Source: VAZQ01 sp963771845 (lineage in GTDB: Bacteria; Pseudomonadota; Alphaproteobacteria; Rhizobiales; Xanthobacteraceae). Taken from it: a stretch of DNA of 64,000 nt. The notes under the pieces are model-generated. The model was not told the DNA's origin, did no database searches, and saw nothing but the letters and a program-made list of their open reading frames with translations. This document shows positions 24,903 to 33,684 of this stretch, piece after piece. Where the stretch lies: contig CAVYVC010000041.1 of the NCBI GenBank assembly GCA_963771845.1, positions 1-64,000 on the forward strand. The letters are read 5' to 3'. Position numbers and translations under genes: made by a program. Numbering within the stretch: position 1 is the stretch's first letter; each line of letters begins with the position of its first letter.

Positions 24903-25045
24903 AAATGCGCGCGCTTGGAAACCCACGGTAGGCGATAACTCCTTGCCAGTACCGGCATCCCAAATGCGTGCAGTGTCGTCGTCTGACGCCGTGACAATGC
25001 GCGACCCCGAAGGCGGCTGAGTTCACCCCAGCCTCGTGCCCGCGA
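24903..25045 (-). pseudogene. WD40-repeat protein scrap
   Basis: Reverse-strand pieces RGHEAGVNSAAF and, in the next frame, SRIVTASDDDTARIWDAGTGKEL are textbook WD40 repeat sequence. Only one blade survives and a frameshift splits it. Part of the debris upstream of hipBA. Confidence 0.65.
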
Positions 25046-25092
25046 GTCAATTATTGCCGTTCGCGCGTTCTTCAGAGTGAAAGAACATCTGT

Positions 25093-25299
25093 GTGTTTAA
25101 GTTGATCGGAATCATTCTGGCTGCAGCTCCAATTGTTCTCTTTCTGAGAGCAATCTTTAAGGGGCAATTGAAGAAAAAAACGCAACCTTTGTCCGAATTT
25201 AAAAAGCAGATGGATTATTTGGTGTGGGTAATATTGTTTTTTATTGGATGTGGCGTTGTGTACGCGATCGGGAAGCTAATCTATCAATCTTTGACCTGA
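25093..25299 (+). CDS. Small two-helix membrane protein
   Basis: The frame starts at GTG and gives a 68-residue protein with two hydrophobic segments (IGIILAAAPIVLFLRAIF and LVWVILFFIGCGVVYAIG) separated by a basic loop (KGQLKKKTQPLSEFKK). Base composition is clearly lower in GC than neighbours, a sign of foreign origin. The family is unknown. It is likely an inner-membrane protein. The ribosome site is weak, so expression is uncertain. Confidence 0.6.
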   Translation: MFKLIGIILAAAPIVLFLRAIFKGQLKKKTQPLSEFKKQMDYLVWVILFFIGCGVVYAIGKLIYQSLT

Positions 25300-25790
25300 C
25301 GGATGCTCGAGGCGCTATCAGGAGGTAGATGCATCATTACTGCAGAAGTGTCGAAAGCGGGTTAGGTGGCATCAAAACCGGGGGCTGACCCGTCTCCCGG
25401 GATAAGGTTGGGGGATGTCCTGAGACTGCCCAAGCGGCATCCGGCAGCCGCTTGCGCCTTTTCCCTTGGCATCGCCGGTCAGTTTCTCACGTTCCATACA
25501 GGTCGACCACCGGCATTGGCGACCCGCAGCGAATGAAAATCGCGGTACCGCCAGGAGTTTGTGGCATGGCCTGAGCAAGTGAATTTCATCCTAGAGCCTG
25601 GTTGAGCTTCGCGCCGCCTACATGTGGGCAGGTCATCGCCGTTGGGAGCGAGCCAACTGGCAACAGGAGGAGCTCCAATTCTCAGCGGAAGGCGGCAGCC
25701 TTCGTGCGATGGCACGAGCCGGATGATGCGTGAGTATCAAGTCCGGTTCTGTGAGAGGCTCAGGGTGAAATTCCCTGGACCTACTCGGCA
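25300..25790 (+). ncRNA. 3' part of a group II intron (domains V-VI), no reverse transcriptase
   Basis: Positions 25716-25749 form a perfect 34-base domain V: the AGC catalytic triad in GAGCC, a GATGC/GTATC upper stem capped by a GTGA (GNRA) tetraloop, and the AG bulge. Domain VI follows (AGGGTGAAATTCCCT hairpin) with the branch-point region CCTACTC near 25780, so the intron ends at about 25785-25790. No intron-encoded protein remains. The 5' part (about 25300-25715) has a folding-RNA look but its GUGYG start was not found, so the left boundary is a guess. Confidence 0.6.
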
Positions 25791-26747
25791 ATGGCACGCA
25801 TTACCGCGCCGCAGCATTGGCGTTAGGCCGAGCGCCTTGGCGGTCGTGAGATTGAGGACGAGTTCGAATTTTGTCGGCTGCTCGACTGGAATGTCGGCGG
25901 GCTTGGTCCCGCGCAGAATCTTGTCGACCAACTCGGCGGCGCGGCGGAACTGGTCCGGGAAATTTGGTCCGTAGGACATGAGAGCCCCGGCTTGGACAAA
26001 GTCGCGAGTACCGAAGATTGTCGGCAGCCGCGCGCTGATCGCCAACGTAAGGATGCGAGTGCGGTTTGCGGCAACGAGAGCATCTTGCGCGACGTAAAGT
26101 GCGTCCGCTTGGGCCTTGAGCGCCTCGAAAGCGGGAGTGATATCCTCCGCTCGTCGAATTTCGAGTGGCGCGACTTCGAGGCCGAGCGTGCGAGCCGCGG
26201 CCTGAACCTCGCCCATCTCAAGCGCGGCTTCGGCAAAGTCAACATTTCCCATGATTGCCAACCGGCGGAGACGGGGGACAACCTCGCGCAAGAGTTCGAG
26301 CCGCTTGCCTGCAAGATCGGCCGCCTGGATCGACAGTCCGGTGACGTTGCCGCCCGGTCGCGCCAGACTTGCCACCAAGCCGCCCCCGACCGGGTCCAGC
26401 GCCAACACAAAGACAATCGGGATGACTGATGTCGCCTGCTTTGCCGCTGGGACGGCGATACTTCCCGTGACAATGACATCGACGTTGAGCCGAACGAACT
26501 CGGCCGCGATCTCGGTGTAGCGCTCGATGCGGCCCTCCGACCAGCGATACTCGACCGCAATGGTGCGGTGCTCGATCCAACCGAGTTCGTGCAGGCGCGC
26601 CAGAAAAGCAGCCGTCCATGGACTAAAGGCCGAAGCGTCCGCGCCCAGGAACCCGATAGTCCGCACCTTGCCCGCCTGCTGCGCGTGTGCGGCGAGCGGC
26701 CACGCTACCGCGCCGCCGAGAAGGCTAATGAACTCACGTCGCCGCAT
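25737..26747 (-). CDS. ABC transporter substrate-binding protein (PF04392-type), C-terminus altered
   Basis: The start at ATG 26747 gives a twin-arginine-like signal (MRRREFISLLGGAVAWPLAAHAQQ). The mature part has VRTIGFLG, LHELGWIEHRTIAVEYRWSEG and PGGNVTGLSI, all typical of PF04392 periplasmic binding proteins beside tryptophan- or branched-acid-type importers. After KALGLT the usual end (PPxLLxRADEVIE) is gone. The last 25 residues are read from the group II intron end. It may fold because the lost part is short, but it is probably damaged. Confidence 0.75.
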   Translation of the reverse strand: MRRREFISLLGGAVAWPLAAHAQQAGKVRTIGFLGADASAFSPWTAAFLARLHELGWIEHRTIAVEYRWSEGRIERYTEIAAEFVRLNVDVIVTGSIAVPAAKQATSVIPIVFVLALDPVGGGLVASLARPGGNVTGLSIQAADLAGKRLELLREVVPRLRRLAIMGNVDFAEAALEMGEVQAAARTLGLEVAPLEIRRAEDITPAFEALKAQADALYVAQDALVAANRTRILTLAISARLPTIFGTRDFVQAGALMSYGPNFPDQFRRAAELVDKILRGTKPADIPVEQPTKFELVLNLTTAKALGLTPMLRRGNACHCRVGPGNFTLSLSQNRT

Positions 26748-26930
26748 ATCCGCACCCAAACTCAGGGGCCAGCATTGTCTCGGCTCAAACGAGTACTTTG
26801 ATAGGGCTCAAACTGGGCGTCAAAACCATTGCCGCAGTGCACAGCCAATGTCGGAGATGGGTCAAAACGAGCCTAATTCCTGCGAATTACCTTCCCGATA
26901 GCGGATATATACCTGTGCACCGAACGGGGA

Positions 26931-26956
26931 GGCGACCGGACCCGAGCGGTCGCCTT
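26931..26956 (+). terminator. Rho-independent terminator-like hairpin (forward strand)
   Basis: GGCGACCG (26931-26938) pairs with CGGTCGCC (26947-26954), followed by TTCTTATTATT on the forward strand. The stem is equally strong on the reverse strand, but without a T-run there. Confidence 0.55.
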
Positions 26957-26963
26957 CTTATTA

Positions 26964-27265
26964 TTACACCGTGCGCCTGGCGATCGCCTGCATTGCGGTG
27001 AACACGTCCGCGCCCTCCGCCATGAGCCGCCGCAGCTCGTCGGCCTCGGCCTCGCTGCGATCGACGGGGCGGCCTTACGCGGCCGTCCTGGCCGGCGCTG
27101 CGGTATCCCGTCATCGTCGAGCACAGCGACGAACAAGTGATCGCGGGCGATGATACGGATCAGCTCACGTGCCAGCATCGCGGGCGTTTGCTGGCGGGTC
27201 TGCGCAAAACCCGCCAGCTCCACAAAATCCGAATCTCTTAGCGGGAAGCCGCCGACCCGCTTCAT
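26964..27265 (-). pseudogene. Frameshifted small phage-type protein
   Basis: The frame MKRVGGFPLRDSDFVELAGFAQ (start 27265) continues to QRRPGRPRK. The sensible continuation GRPVDRSEAEADELRRLMAEG then lies in another frame, ending in TAA at 26964. One indel therefore breaks the gene. The protein is unknown. Similar short proteins occur next to phage recombination modules in Rhizobiales. Confidence 0.55.
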
Positions 27266-27742
27266 TGGTCGCCCCTTGTGCCTGCCCTGGCAGCATATGC
27301 CCCGCGCAAGCGAGAGATCAACGCAGAGCGGCCGTGCATCCCCAGCACATCGCAAAAAAAAGGGCGCCGACCTGAAACCGCAAGAGCATTGTCCCGAGCG
27401 ATTCGGACACACCGCGCGGCGCGAGGCCGGCGCGATCGCGCGGGTGGTCGCGCTGAGAAGATCAGTCTCAATGGCGGTGGCGCGGCGGATGCGCCACTGC
27501 GGGGACGCAAGGCGAAGCACGAGTTCGCGTTCGACGGCTGTTCGGGCGTCGTAATCGGCAATGACGGCTGCCTCGAACGCCTGGTAATCTTCAATATCTT
27601 CCAGAGCGACGACGACAGTTTCGGCGGTCAAGCCGTGTCGGACTGCGTTGTGCCGTGACCGTCGTTTGCCATTTTCCGTTTTCGGACCGGTGCTGCTGAG
27701 CGCATTGCGTCGATTGGCTCCGATTTGTCGAAACGAAGTCAT
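27262..27742 (-). pseudogene. Conserved phage-island protein, C-terminus lost
   Basis: The start (MTSFRQIGANRRNALSSTGP, then KTENGKRRSRHNAVRHGLTAE) is a well-conserved N-terminus of a protein family common in rhizobial islands. After about residue 93 (ETDLL) the sequence becomes Cys/Arg/Ser-rich noise and runs on into the next gene, so the C-terminal half is missing. Its ATG overlaps the stop of the ERF gene (ATGA), so it was part of the recombination operon. Confidence 0.6.
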
Positions 27743-29058
27743 CCGTTTGCGAGATTGTCGGTGCTCTGAGAAACGAAGCTCTCTGCTTCAGCGACTGGCG
27801 AACGGCTCGTACCCCGATCTTGAGTTGATATGTCGGGAATCTTTGCAGCCTGACCCTGCGTGACATCTCCTGTTGTTGCTACGGGCTTGGGACCGGCCTG
27901 TGTCTGCTGCCACAGCCTCAGCGCGACTGGAATGGGATCGATGTTGAGCTTCTGCCACCATGTCGCTTCGTCACCAGAACGATGGAGCTCGCGGTGATGG
28001 ATCCGACAAACCGGAACAAGAAACTCGTCGCTTACGGTGCGCCCAAGTGCACGCGGTTGCGTAAACCTGAGGTGATGCGGATCCGACGGCAGGCGGCCAC
28101 AGACAAGACAAGCCTGGCGCATAACGAACTTGCGGTGATCTTTGTCGCGCAGGCGCACCGTTTTGCCCAACGGACCAACCGCGACCTTGCGCAGCCGTTT
28201 TCTTGCTGTCGTGGAAGCTCTTTGATAGGTGTTCGTATTCCCATCAGTGCTGGCGTTAGTCTCACTTTCGGACCTGATGTTTTGATCGGGCACCACGTTG
28301 GGCGGTGAGCTTGCGGCCTGCGGATCGCTGATCGCGGCGAGCCTTTTCTGAAACCGCTCTTCGAGAATTTGGGCATCGCTTGCTGTCAAGGTGTTCTTGG
28401 CCGGAAGATTACGATGCGCCCAGGTAGCGGCCTCATCCGCTGAATTGAGTTCCGCCAGTTCAACAATTAGGCGTTCTCTAAGGGCAGCCGATTGGTCAGG
28501 GGGAAGAATAGATCTTGAAAGCGCAGGAGATCCTGCCCCATTGCGGGCTGGCCGCCCCGCGGCGGTAGCGGGACCGTTCGAGGTTGGATGCCGAGATCGT
28601 GGTGGTCCTAAACTATCTTTCGGTAAGACGTTAAGATCCGGTGCATCGAGATCATCCTCTCCAGCTATCCCGACCAACGTAAACAGGGCGTAGCGCCGCG
28701 CATAAGTGAGCGCGGCGCCCATGCGCTGAGCGGAGGCGATATCGGCGATCGGGCATACTGGCCACTCCGAGGAGATCCATTCACCCGATGAATGGGCAAG
28801 CACGGTCGTAAGGCGAAGGAGCCCACTCTCTTTATCAATTGCCGTCGTCTGGATGGTGGCAATCTCATGCTGACCCAGGCTCTTGCGGACGATGTCAAGC
28901 CCGCTCGACAGCGGGGCGTAACGGAACGTGCGGTCAGGTTCGCGAGGGAATGGGGATCGGATAGTGCCAACGAGCGACTTTTCCGGGTTGATCATCTGGG
29001 CCTGTGCTTTGGCGAGAGCCGCGGCGATCGTGGCAATCGATTCACTGCACCTGTGCAT
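27739..29058 (-). CDS. ERF-family single-strand annealing protein fused to an HNH-type domain
   Basis: The 439-residue protein begins at ATG 29058 with GGAGG 6 bases before it. Residues 44-140 are an ERF domain (FRYAPLSSGLDIVRKSLGQHEIATIQT; HRMGAALTYARRYALFTLVGIAGEDDLDAP type), which anneals single strands in phage recombination. Residues about 304-372 form a zinc/HNH module: CLVC (317-320), HH (328-329), CRIHH (351-355), H359. The linker is Pro/Ser/Thr-rich. The module resembles DUF968-like HNH proteins. The fused order, annealing domain then nuclease-like domain, is unusual. It overlaps the exonuclease gene upstream by 17 bases. Confidence 0.85.
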   Translation of the reverse strand: MHRCSESIATIAAALAKAQAQMINPEKSLVGTIRSPFPREPDRTFRYAPLSSGLDIVRKSLGQHEIATIQTTAIDKESGLLRLTTVLAHSSGEWISSEWPVCPIADIASAQRMGAALTYARRYALFTLVGIAGEDDLDAPDLNVLPKDSLGPPRSRHPTSNGPATAAGRPARNGAGSPALSRSILPPDQSAALRERLIVELAELNSADEAATWAHRNLPAKNTLTASDAQILEERFQKRLAAISDPQAASSPPNVVPDQNIRSESETNASTDGNTNTYQRASTTARKRLRKVAVGPLGKTVRLRDKDHRKFVMRQACLVCGRLPSDPHHLRFTQPRALGRTVSDEFLVPVCRIHHRELHRSGDEATWWQKLNIDPIPVALRLWQQTQAGPKPVATTGDVTQGQAAKIPDISTQDRGTSRSPVAEAESFVSQSTDNLANG

Positions 29059-29884
29059 GGCCGCCCTCCATGCTCAGGATATCGAAGCTCACCGCGCCTG
29101 ATCTCGATCGTTTGGCCCGGATCCCATGGCCGATGGCCTCCTTGGCATCCTCGGGCATGAGGGCTTTAAGCTCCGCTTTGGCATTCTCATGCTCCAGGTG
29201 GGCCTCTTTAGTTCGCCGAAACACGGCTGAAAATTCTGCCCAGGCATTTGACGAGTTCATGTCGACGATCCGCACCGCCTCAATACGGGCGCGCGGCGGC
29301 TCGACCCCAAAGAGACGGGGAGGCTCGCCACTCTCCACGCAGCGCCAGAATTTCTTTTCCGCGGTCAAAAGCAGGTGTTGGTAAAGGGGATCGGCGGCTA
29401 TCTTCATCTCGACCCATTTTCCGCCTCCGGTAATGATCGAGAGCGCCGCGGCTCTGGCATTGGCGACCCACATATTGTGCTGGAGCTGGGCCATATGCTT
29501 CTCGGCCGCCGCCTCTTCCGAGAAAGTCCAGGGCAACATGAATTTGGCTTCGAAGACCATTCCATTGCCCGCGACAATTCCGTCAACGGTCGCCCCCATC
29601 CACCGGTGCACAGAATGTCGGAGCCGACGCTGAACGGACTCGACGCTTTGCCCCGTATTGCGCTCGTACCAGAGCCGATTGAGAGCCTCAGTGACGACGC
29701 CGAGCTGGACGATGAGGTTGCCGGACAGGTCCTCCGGCTCGATTTCACCGCGTTTTTCTCGCCAGAGGCGGACGAGGGCAGCTTCGTCATTGCCCATAAT
29801 GATTCGGGCGTCGGAGCCGCCGATGAAGGTCCGGCGACTAAGATGTTTGGGAGAGTTCCGTGCGGCCTCGAACGGAAGGGTCAT
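29042..29884 (-). CDS. YqaJ-type phage recombination exonuclease
   Basis: The start ATG 29884 is preferred over 29896 because it has GGAGG and makes an ATGA overlap with the gene upstream. The product (280 residues) shows the YqaJ/lambda-exo core: FIGGSDARIIMG, LWREKRGEI, the first Glu (LGVVTEALNRLWY), GATVDGIV with the metal-binding Asp, EAKF (Glu-x-Lys) and QLQHNM. Such enzymes chew one strand of duplex DNA and feed the 3' end to a partner annealing protein, here the ERF protein made from the overlapping gene. Together they form a Red-like recombination pair. Confidence 0.88.
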   Translation of the reverse strand: MTLPFEAARNSPKHLSRRTFIGGSDARIIMGNDEAALVRLWREKRGEIEPEDLSGNLIVQLGVVTEALNRLWYERNTGQSVESVQRRLRHSVHRWMGATVDGIVAGNGMVFEAKFMLPWTFSEEAAAEKHMAQLQHNMWVANARAAALSIITGGGKWVEMKIAADPLYQHLLLTAEKKFWRCVESGEPPRLFGVEPPRARIEAVRIVDMNSSNAWAEFSAVFRRTKEAHLEHENAKAELKALMPEDAKEAIGHGIRAKRSRSGAVSFDILSMEGGHAQVQ

Positions 29885-30141
29885 GATGCCCTCCAATTCT
29901 CGTGCTCGCGCATTTTCTCTGCAGCATTGCGGATCACGCCGACTGCATCGGCCGATAAGTCCTGGAACAGGTTGTCGAGATCGTCCGAATCAACTGTGGC
30001 AAATATCGGATGTGGGATGTTCCCGGCGAGGGTGGCGACGAATTCGGTGTGTGCCGCCTGCGTGGGGCTTGTGGACTTCGGCGGCCGTCCGCGAGACATC
30101 AGCTCGCGAATTGCCGTAGTAATGCACTCAGCCTGGGCCAT
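29881..30141 (-). CDS. Small protein of the recombination operon
   Basis: The 86-residue product starts at ATG 30141 with a GGAG ribosome site and ends in an ATGA overlap with the exonuclease. It has a basic loop (SRGRPPKSTS) and an acidic helical C-terminal half (VDSDDLDNLFQDLSADAVGVIRNA). No domain is recognised. Position suggests a helper of the phage recombination module. Confidence 0.65.
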   Translation of the reverse strand: MAQAECITTAIRELMSRGRPPKSTSPTQAAHTEFVATLAGNIPHPIFATVDSDDLDNLFQDLSADAVGVIRNAAEKMREHENWRAS

Positions 30142-30204
30142 GGCTTATCTCCGTGGCTTGGGTTAGGGCCGGTGGCGAGGGCCAACTCGCCATCGGTCCG
30201 CAAT

Positions 30205-30221
30205 TTTTAGTATACTGAAAA
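30205..30221. promoter_or_regulatory. AGTATACT palindrome at divergent promoter
   Basis: TTTTAGTATACTGAAAA contains the perfect palindrome AGTATACT (30209-30216) and near-symmetric flanks. It lies between the recombination operon (reverse) and the ribbon-helix-helix gene (forward) and contains TATACT, a good -10 element. Likely operator or promoter. Confidence 0.45.
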
Positions 30222-30229
30222 TATGGCTC

Positions 30230-30433
30230 ATGTCAAAAACAATTTTCGTGCGAAAAAGAAGACGTGGCAGGCCGGCAACCGGCGTGGATCCTGTATTGCC
30301 AGTACGCGCGCCTAAGGAATTGATCGCTCGAGTCGACGATTGGGCACGGAAGCAGTCCGATAGGCCATCGCGCTCAGAAGCTGTGCGGCGCCTGATCGAA
30401 CTAGCATTGAATTTGAGGAATAAACGTCCGTAA
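30230..30433 (+). CDS. Ribbon-helix-helix type small DNA-binding protein
   Basis: The 67-residue protein has a basic N-terminus (RKRRRGRPATG) and a ribbon-helix-helix pattern (VLPVRAPKELIARVDDWARKQSDRPSRSEAVRRLIELAL). It is divergent from the recombination genes and has a palindrome just upstream, so it may regulate them. Such proteins also serve as antitoxins, but no toxin gene follows. Confidence 0.7.
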   Translation: MSKTIFVRKRRRGRPATGVDPVLPVRAPKELIARVDDWARKQSDRPSRSEAVRRLIELALNLRNKRP

Positions 30434-30501
30434 TTTCGCCCAGGATTCCGGCCGCAAGCTAGGCGCATGGCCTCCTTTCGGCGATCGAGCCGGTCGTCCG
30501 C

Positions 30502-31031
30502 TCACAACGAGACTAAACTAAAAGGCAATGACGGATATCCTCCGGGGCTTATGTAAAAGCTCCCCAGCCATAGCTGCCACGCGGTCTCGGCGGCCGGCGG
30601 GCGTAATAAACCTCGCGCATCCATGAGGGAATTGCGTGCTGCCCACACAAGCATCGCGCAGAAAATACCGAGGTCGTCGTGTCGTCCCAGCGGACAGGTG
30701 TAGACGATGCCGCTCTCGCGCATCTCCGTTTCTAGGCCAACCAGCTGCTCATAGGCCGGTCGGCTCTGTGGATTATCCACCATTCTCACCTGCCGTGTTT
30801 GCAACTGGCGGTGAAAAAAAATCGAGCAGATAAGAACGGCAAAGATGGTAGATCAACATTGCTCCATTCTTAACCGGCCGCCGCTCAAAGGTCGTGCCGT
30901 CCCCGTGCCGGCTTGGTGTGCAGCCCAATCACGCGCCGGACGAAGGTCTCGTAAAGCACCTCGGCATAGCTGGGATCGTTGCTCAAGTCGACGATGATCA
31001 CCGCTTCGCATTCGCGACAACCACCCCGCAT
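30502..31031 (-). pseudogene. Second terminase large-subunit remnant (C-terminal nuclease part)
   Basis: Three frame pieces line up: VIIVDLSNDPSYAEVLYETF (start near 31031), then FERRPVKNGAMLIYHLCRSYLLD, then RMVDNPQSRPAYEQLVGLETE through GRHDDLGIFCAMLVWAAR, with the conserved Asp pair of a terminase RNase H-like nuclease. Two frameshifts divide them. One is at a run of eight T on the reverse strand (near 30820) and one lies near 30890. The product is not made as one chain. Confidence 0.65.
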
Positions 31032-31061
31032 TTCGACAGCCGGAGCTTTCGACTGGATCGC

Positions 31062-32968
31062 TCATGGGTCTTCTTCCCAATTCTCCACTTCCTGCTCCAA
31101 TGACTCTGTGCTTCCCCGCTCGTGCAGCTCTGGCAGGTATGGTTCCATATCGTAAATCCGCGCTGCGGCATCGATTAGATCATCGTGAGCCGCAAACGGG
31201 TGGCGCCTAAGCTCGTCTATGAGAATTCTCGTCAGATCGTAGATTTCGCCGTTCTCATCCTTGCGCCAGATGGCGTCGACGAGGCGATGCCGCTGGCCGC
31301 CCCGCTCCATCTCAAGCATCTTCTTGGTCAGCGTCTCGGCCGGCCGGTACACGATTTCGCCGACGTTGCGTTCGGCCCCATCTTTGCGGGCTTTATCGCC
31401 ATCCCTCCACACCGACCAGTAGGAAAAGCCCCCGCCACTAAGATTTTTGACTTTGACCGGAAATTGGAAGCGGCCGCTGCGAATATCCGGCTCGAGCCGC
31501 TCGATGCGGTCACGCTTGGAGTGGCCGCCGGTCTCCGGGGTCTTGAGCTCTACAATGCCGAAATAGTTACCCTCCGCGCGCATCCTTTCTTGCATGACTT
31601 CGATATCGTCGAGCATCCCGTATTGCTCGTAGCCGACCTTGACCATCTGTACGCCGGGATACCTCTCCCACTTGCGCTTGAGGTCCTTGATCTTCTCCCA
31701 GCGCTCGGACAGCTTCATGCGCTGGCAGTAGCCGTCGAGGAGATATTTTGTGCCGTTATGGTCTATGCCGATCACCGCGATCGCTGTGCGGTCGGAACGC
31801 ACACCTTTGCCCTTTGATGGGTCAACCATCACATACACGTTGAGCATCGACGGGATGACGTCATACGACGTGAACCAAGTTGCTGAAAACGTTGCCTCGC
31901 TTCCCGCAATCGGGTTGAGCAACATCTGCGCGTTTACAACCTTCAACCCCTGATCTCGCTTGATGCGCGCCCAGTTCTCCGGGGTGAGCAGGACTGGCCG
32001 ACCGTTTAGCGTCCCATCCTCGGTAGCCGGATAAATGCGCGGCTTCATCAGCTTCTGATCAAGAATCTGCCCATAGACATCCGCGAAATGATATCGAGTC
32101 CCAACAATTTGTTTGGCAACGCCGTGCCGTGTGCCAAGGTTGTCGGCCAGTTGGAAGCGCTCAATCACTTTTTTTAGCTGAAGCTCTTCGAGGTAGTCCT
32201 GCGTGACGATGTCATCGTAGTGGTGCCTATCGAAATGCCGCCCCGTAGGTTGGCCGTCGATAAGGCCGTGCGCCTCGACGGTTGCTTCCTTGGCCTTCCC
32301 TTACGCTTGACCGTTATCCCGCGCATGAGGCTCCACTTTGCGGGGCGTCCGTCTGGACCCTTGCCGCGGGGGTTTTCATAGAGAATGTCGCTGAATACCT
32401 CCTTGAGGTGCTCGTTGGTTTCAAACTCATGCTTGATTTGGCCGAGGATTTCCATGGCGAGCTGCTTGGTTGCCGAGAAAATCGCGATGGTTATCTCGGG
32501 ATTGCACATGACCTCCTGAATGGTACCGCCGACTGTGATAATGCTTGTCTTGCCATGGGATCTGGCCCACAGATCAATGCAGCCGTCGGGCTCAGCCTCA
32601 ACTTCGCGACAACGGCCAAAGAACCACGGGTGGTCCAGATCGCTGCGGCCGAGGAGCCGGGTCAGCAGAAAGAAGCGATCGTTGCAGGCAAGGAGCGCCT
32701 TGTCGTCGTTCTGCAGGTCGTGCCTGCGCATCATTTCGTCATAAAACTCGCAGCTCTCCTCGTGGTCGAGGAAGGGTAGGTCATTGATGATGAACTCGTC
32801 CAGCCACTCGTTGTTAGGGTGCCGGTAGCGCAGCCCCCGCAGTTTCCTACCCGCCCACACGTTCGTGCTAGCCGGAGGAGCCCTTGTCCGCCCTGCCTTC
32901 TCGATAGCCGTTGCAGATATCCGTGCCTCGATGCGCTCGATCCTTGTAAGCTGCGAACGTGATCTCAT
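31062..32968 (-). pseudogene. Phage terminase large subunit, interrupted by one frameshift
   Basis: Two frames together give a complete terminase. The N-terminal part (start ATG 32968, overlapping the small-subunit stop) holds the ATPase: WARSHGKTSIIT (Walker A-like) and, after the shift, HYDDIVTQDY (Walker B). The C-terminal part carries the RNase H-like nuclease: VMVDPSKGKG and HDDLIDAAARIY with catalytic Asp residues. The frames swap near 32289-32302, where GGGAAGGCCAAGGAAG has one base too many. Repairing it reads continuously (KEATVEAHGLIDGQPTG). If real, DNA packaging is lost; a sequencing error is possible. Confidence 0.85.
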
Positions 32969-33654
32969 GACACTTGCCTTTTCTCCAATGCAGACAAGCG
33001 CTCCTCGAACTCGGCGATCTCGATTGTCTTCAGATGCATGGAGATCAGAGCCATCACGTCAGCGGCCTCGCTTGGCGAAAGCTCGCCGCGGCTACAGGCG
33101 GCGAGGACGGCCGAAGAGGCGGAAAGCGCGTCCGCGGCGGTCTTGACTTCGGGTATCGCAAACTCGACGGTGCGGTCCGTGCTGTGCGGCACCAGCCTGT
33201 TCAGCAGGGCACGCAGCATGGGCGAATCCCCGTCGAGCGCCTTCTGCACCGCCCTTGTGATCAGCGCCTCGCCCTGATCATCGATCAGCGCTTCCAATGC
33301 CCGGGTAACCCGGTTGCGTGAGCCCTTCGGCTTGCCAAGCGGATTGCCGCTTTGCCCCGGTTGAAACGGTCTTCCGCGTGGTTTCTGCGCATTCAAGGTG
33401 TCGACCGGAGCAGGCGGTGGTGACCCCGAACCTGCCTGCGCTGATTCATCAGGAGCAATGGTGGGCGCGATCGAGGCGTTCGGCGCTTGTTCGGCAGCAA
33501 GTAGCGGTGGTGTGTCCGCAGAGGTTGCCGTTGATTGCTCAGCGGGGGGAAGCACGGGCTCAGCCAAAGCTTTGCCCGGTCGTTCTATTGCCGCCGACCG
33601 AGGTGGCGGAGCCGATTCCGCCGGCGATACTGCTGTCGGTTCAACGCTACTCAT
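32965..33654 (-). CDS. DUF5681-type protein, probable terminase small subunit
   Basis: The start ATG 33654 has AAGGAA 8 bases upstream. The 229-residue product has a long Pro/Ala/Glu-rich disordered N-terminus, then RGRPFQPGQSGNPLGKPKGS, the DUF5681 signature, a helical domain with LIDDQGEALITRAVQKALDGD and a C-terminal coiled coil (MHLKTIEIAEFEERLSALEK). Its stop overlaps the ATG of the terminase large subunit, as small subunits do. It would recognise phage DNA for packaging. Confidence 0.7.
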   Translation of the reverse strand: MSSVEPTAVSPAESAPPPRSAAIERPGKALAEPVLPPAEQSTATSADTPPLLAAEQAPNASIAPTIAPDESAQAGSGSPPPAPVDTLNAQKPRGRPFQPGQSGNPLGKPKGSRNRVTRALEALIDDQGEALITRAVQKALDGDSPMLRALLNRLVPHSTDRTVEFAIPEVKTAADALSASSAVLAACSRGELSPSEAADVMALISMHLKTIEIAEFEERLSALEKRQVS

Positions 33655-33684
33655 AGTGCTAATTCCTTTCTTGGGTTGGATTTG

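Noticed and set aside
30894..31103. A 69-codon forward frame
   Set aside because: The reverse strand carries recognisable terminase blocks in the same DNA.
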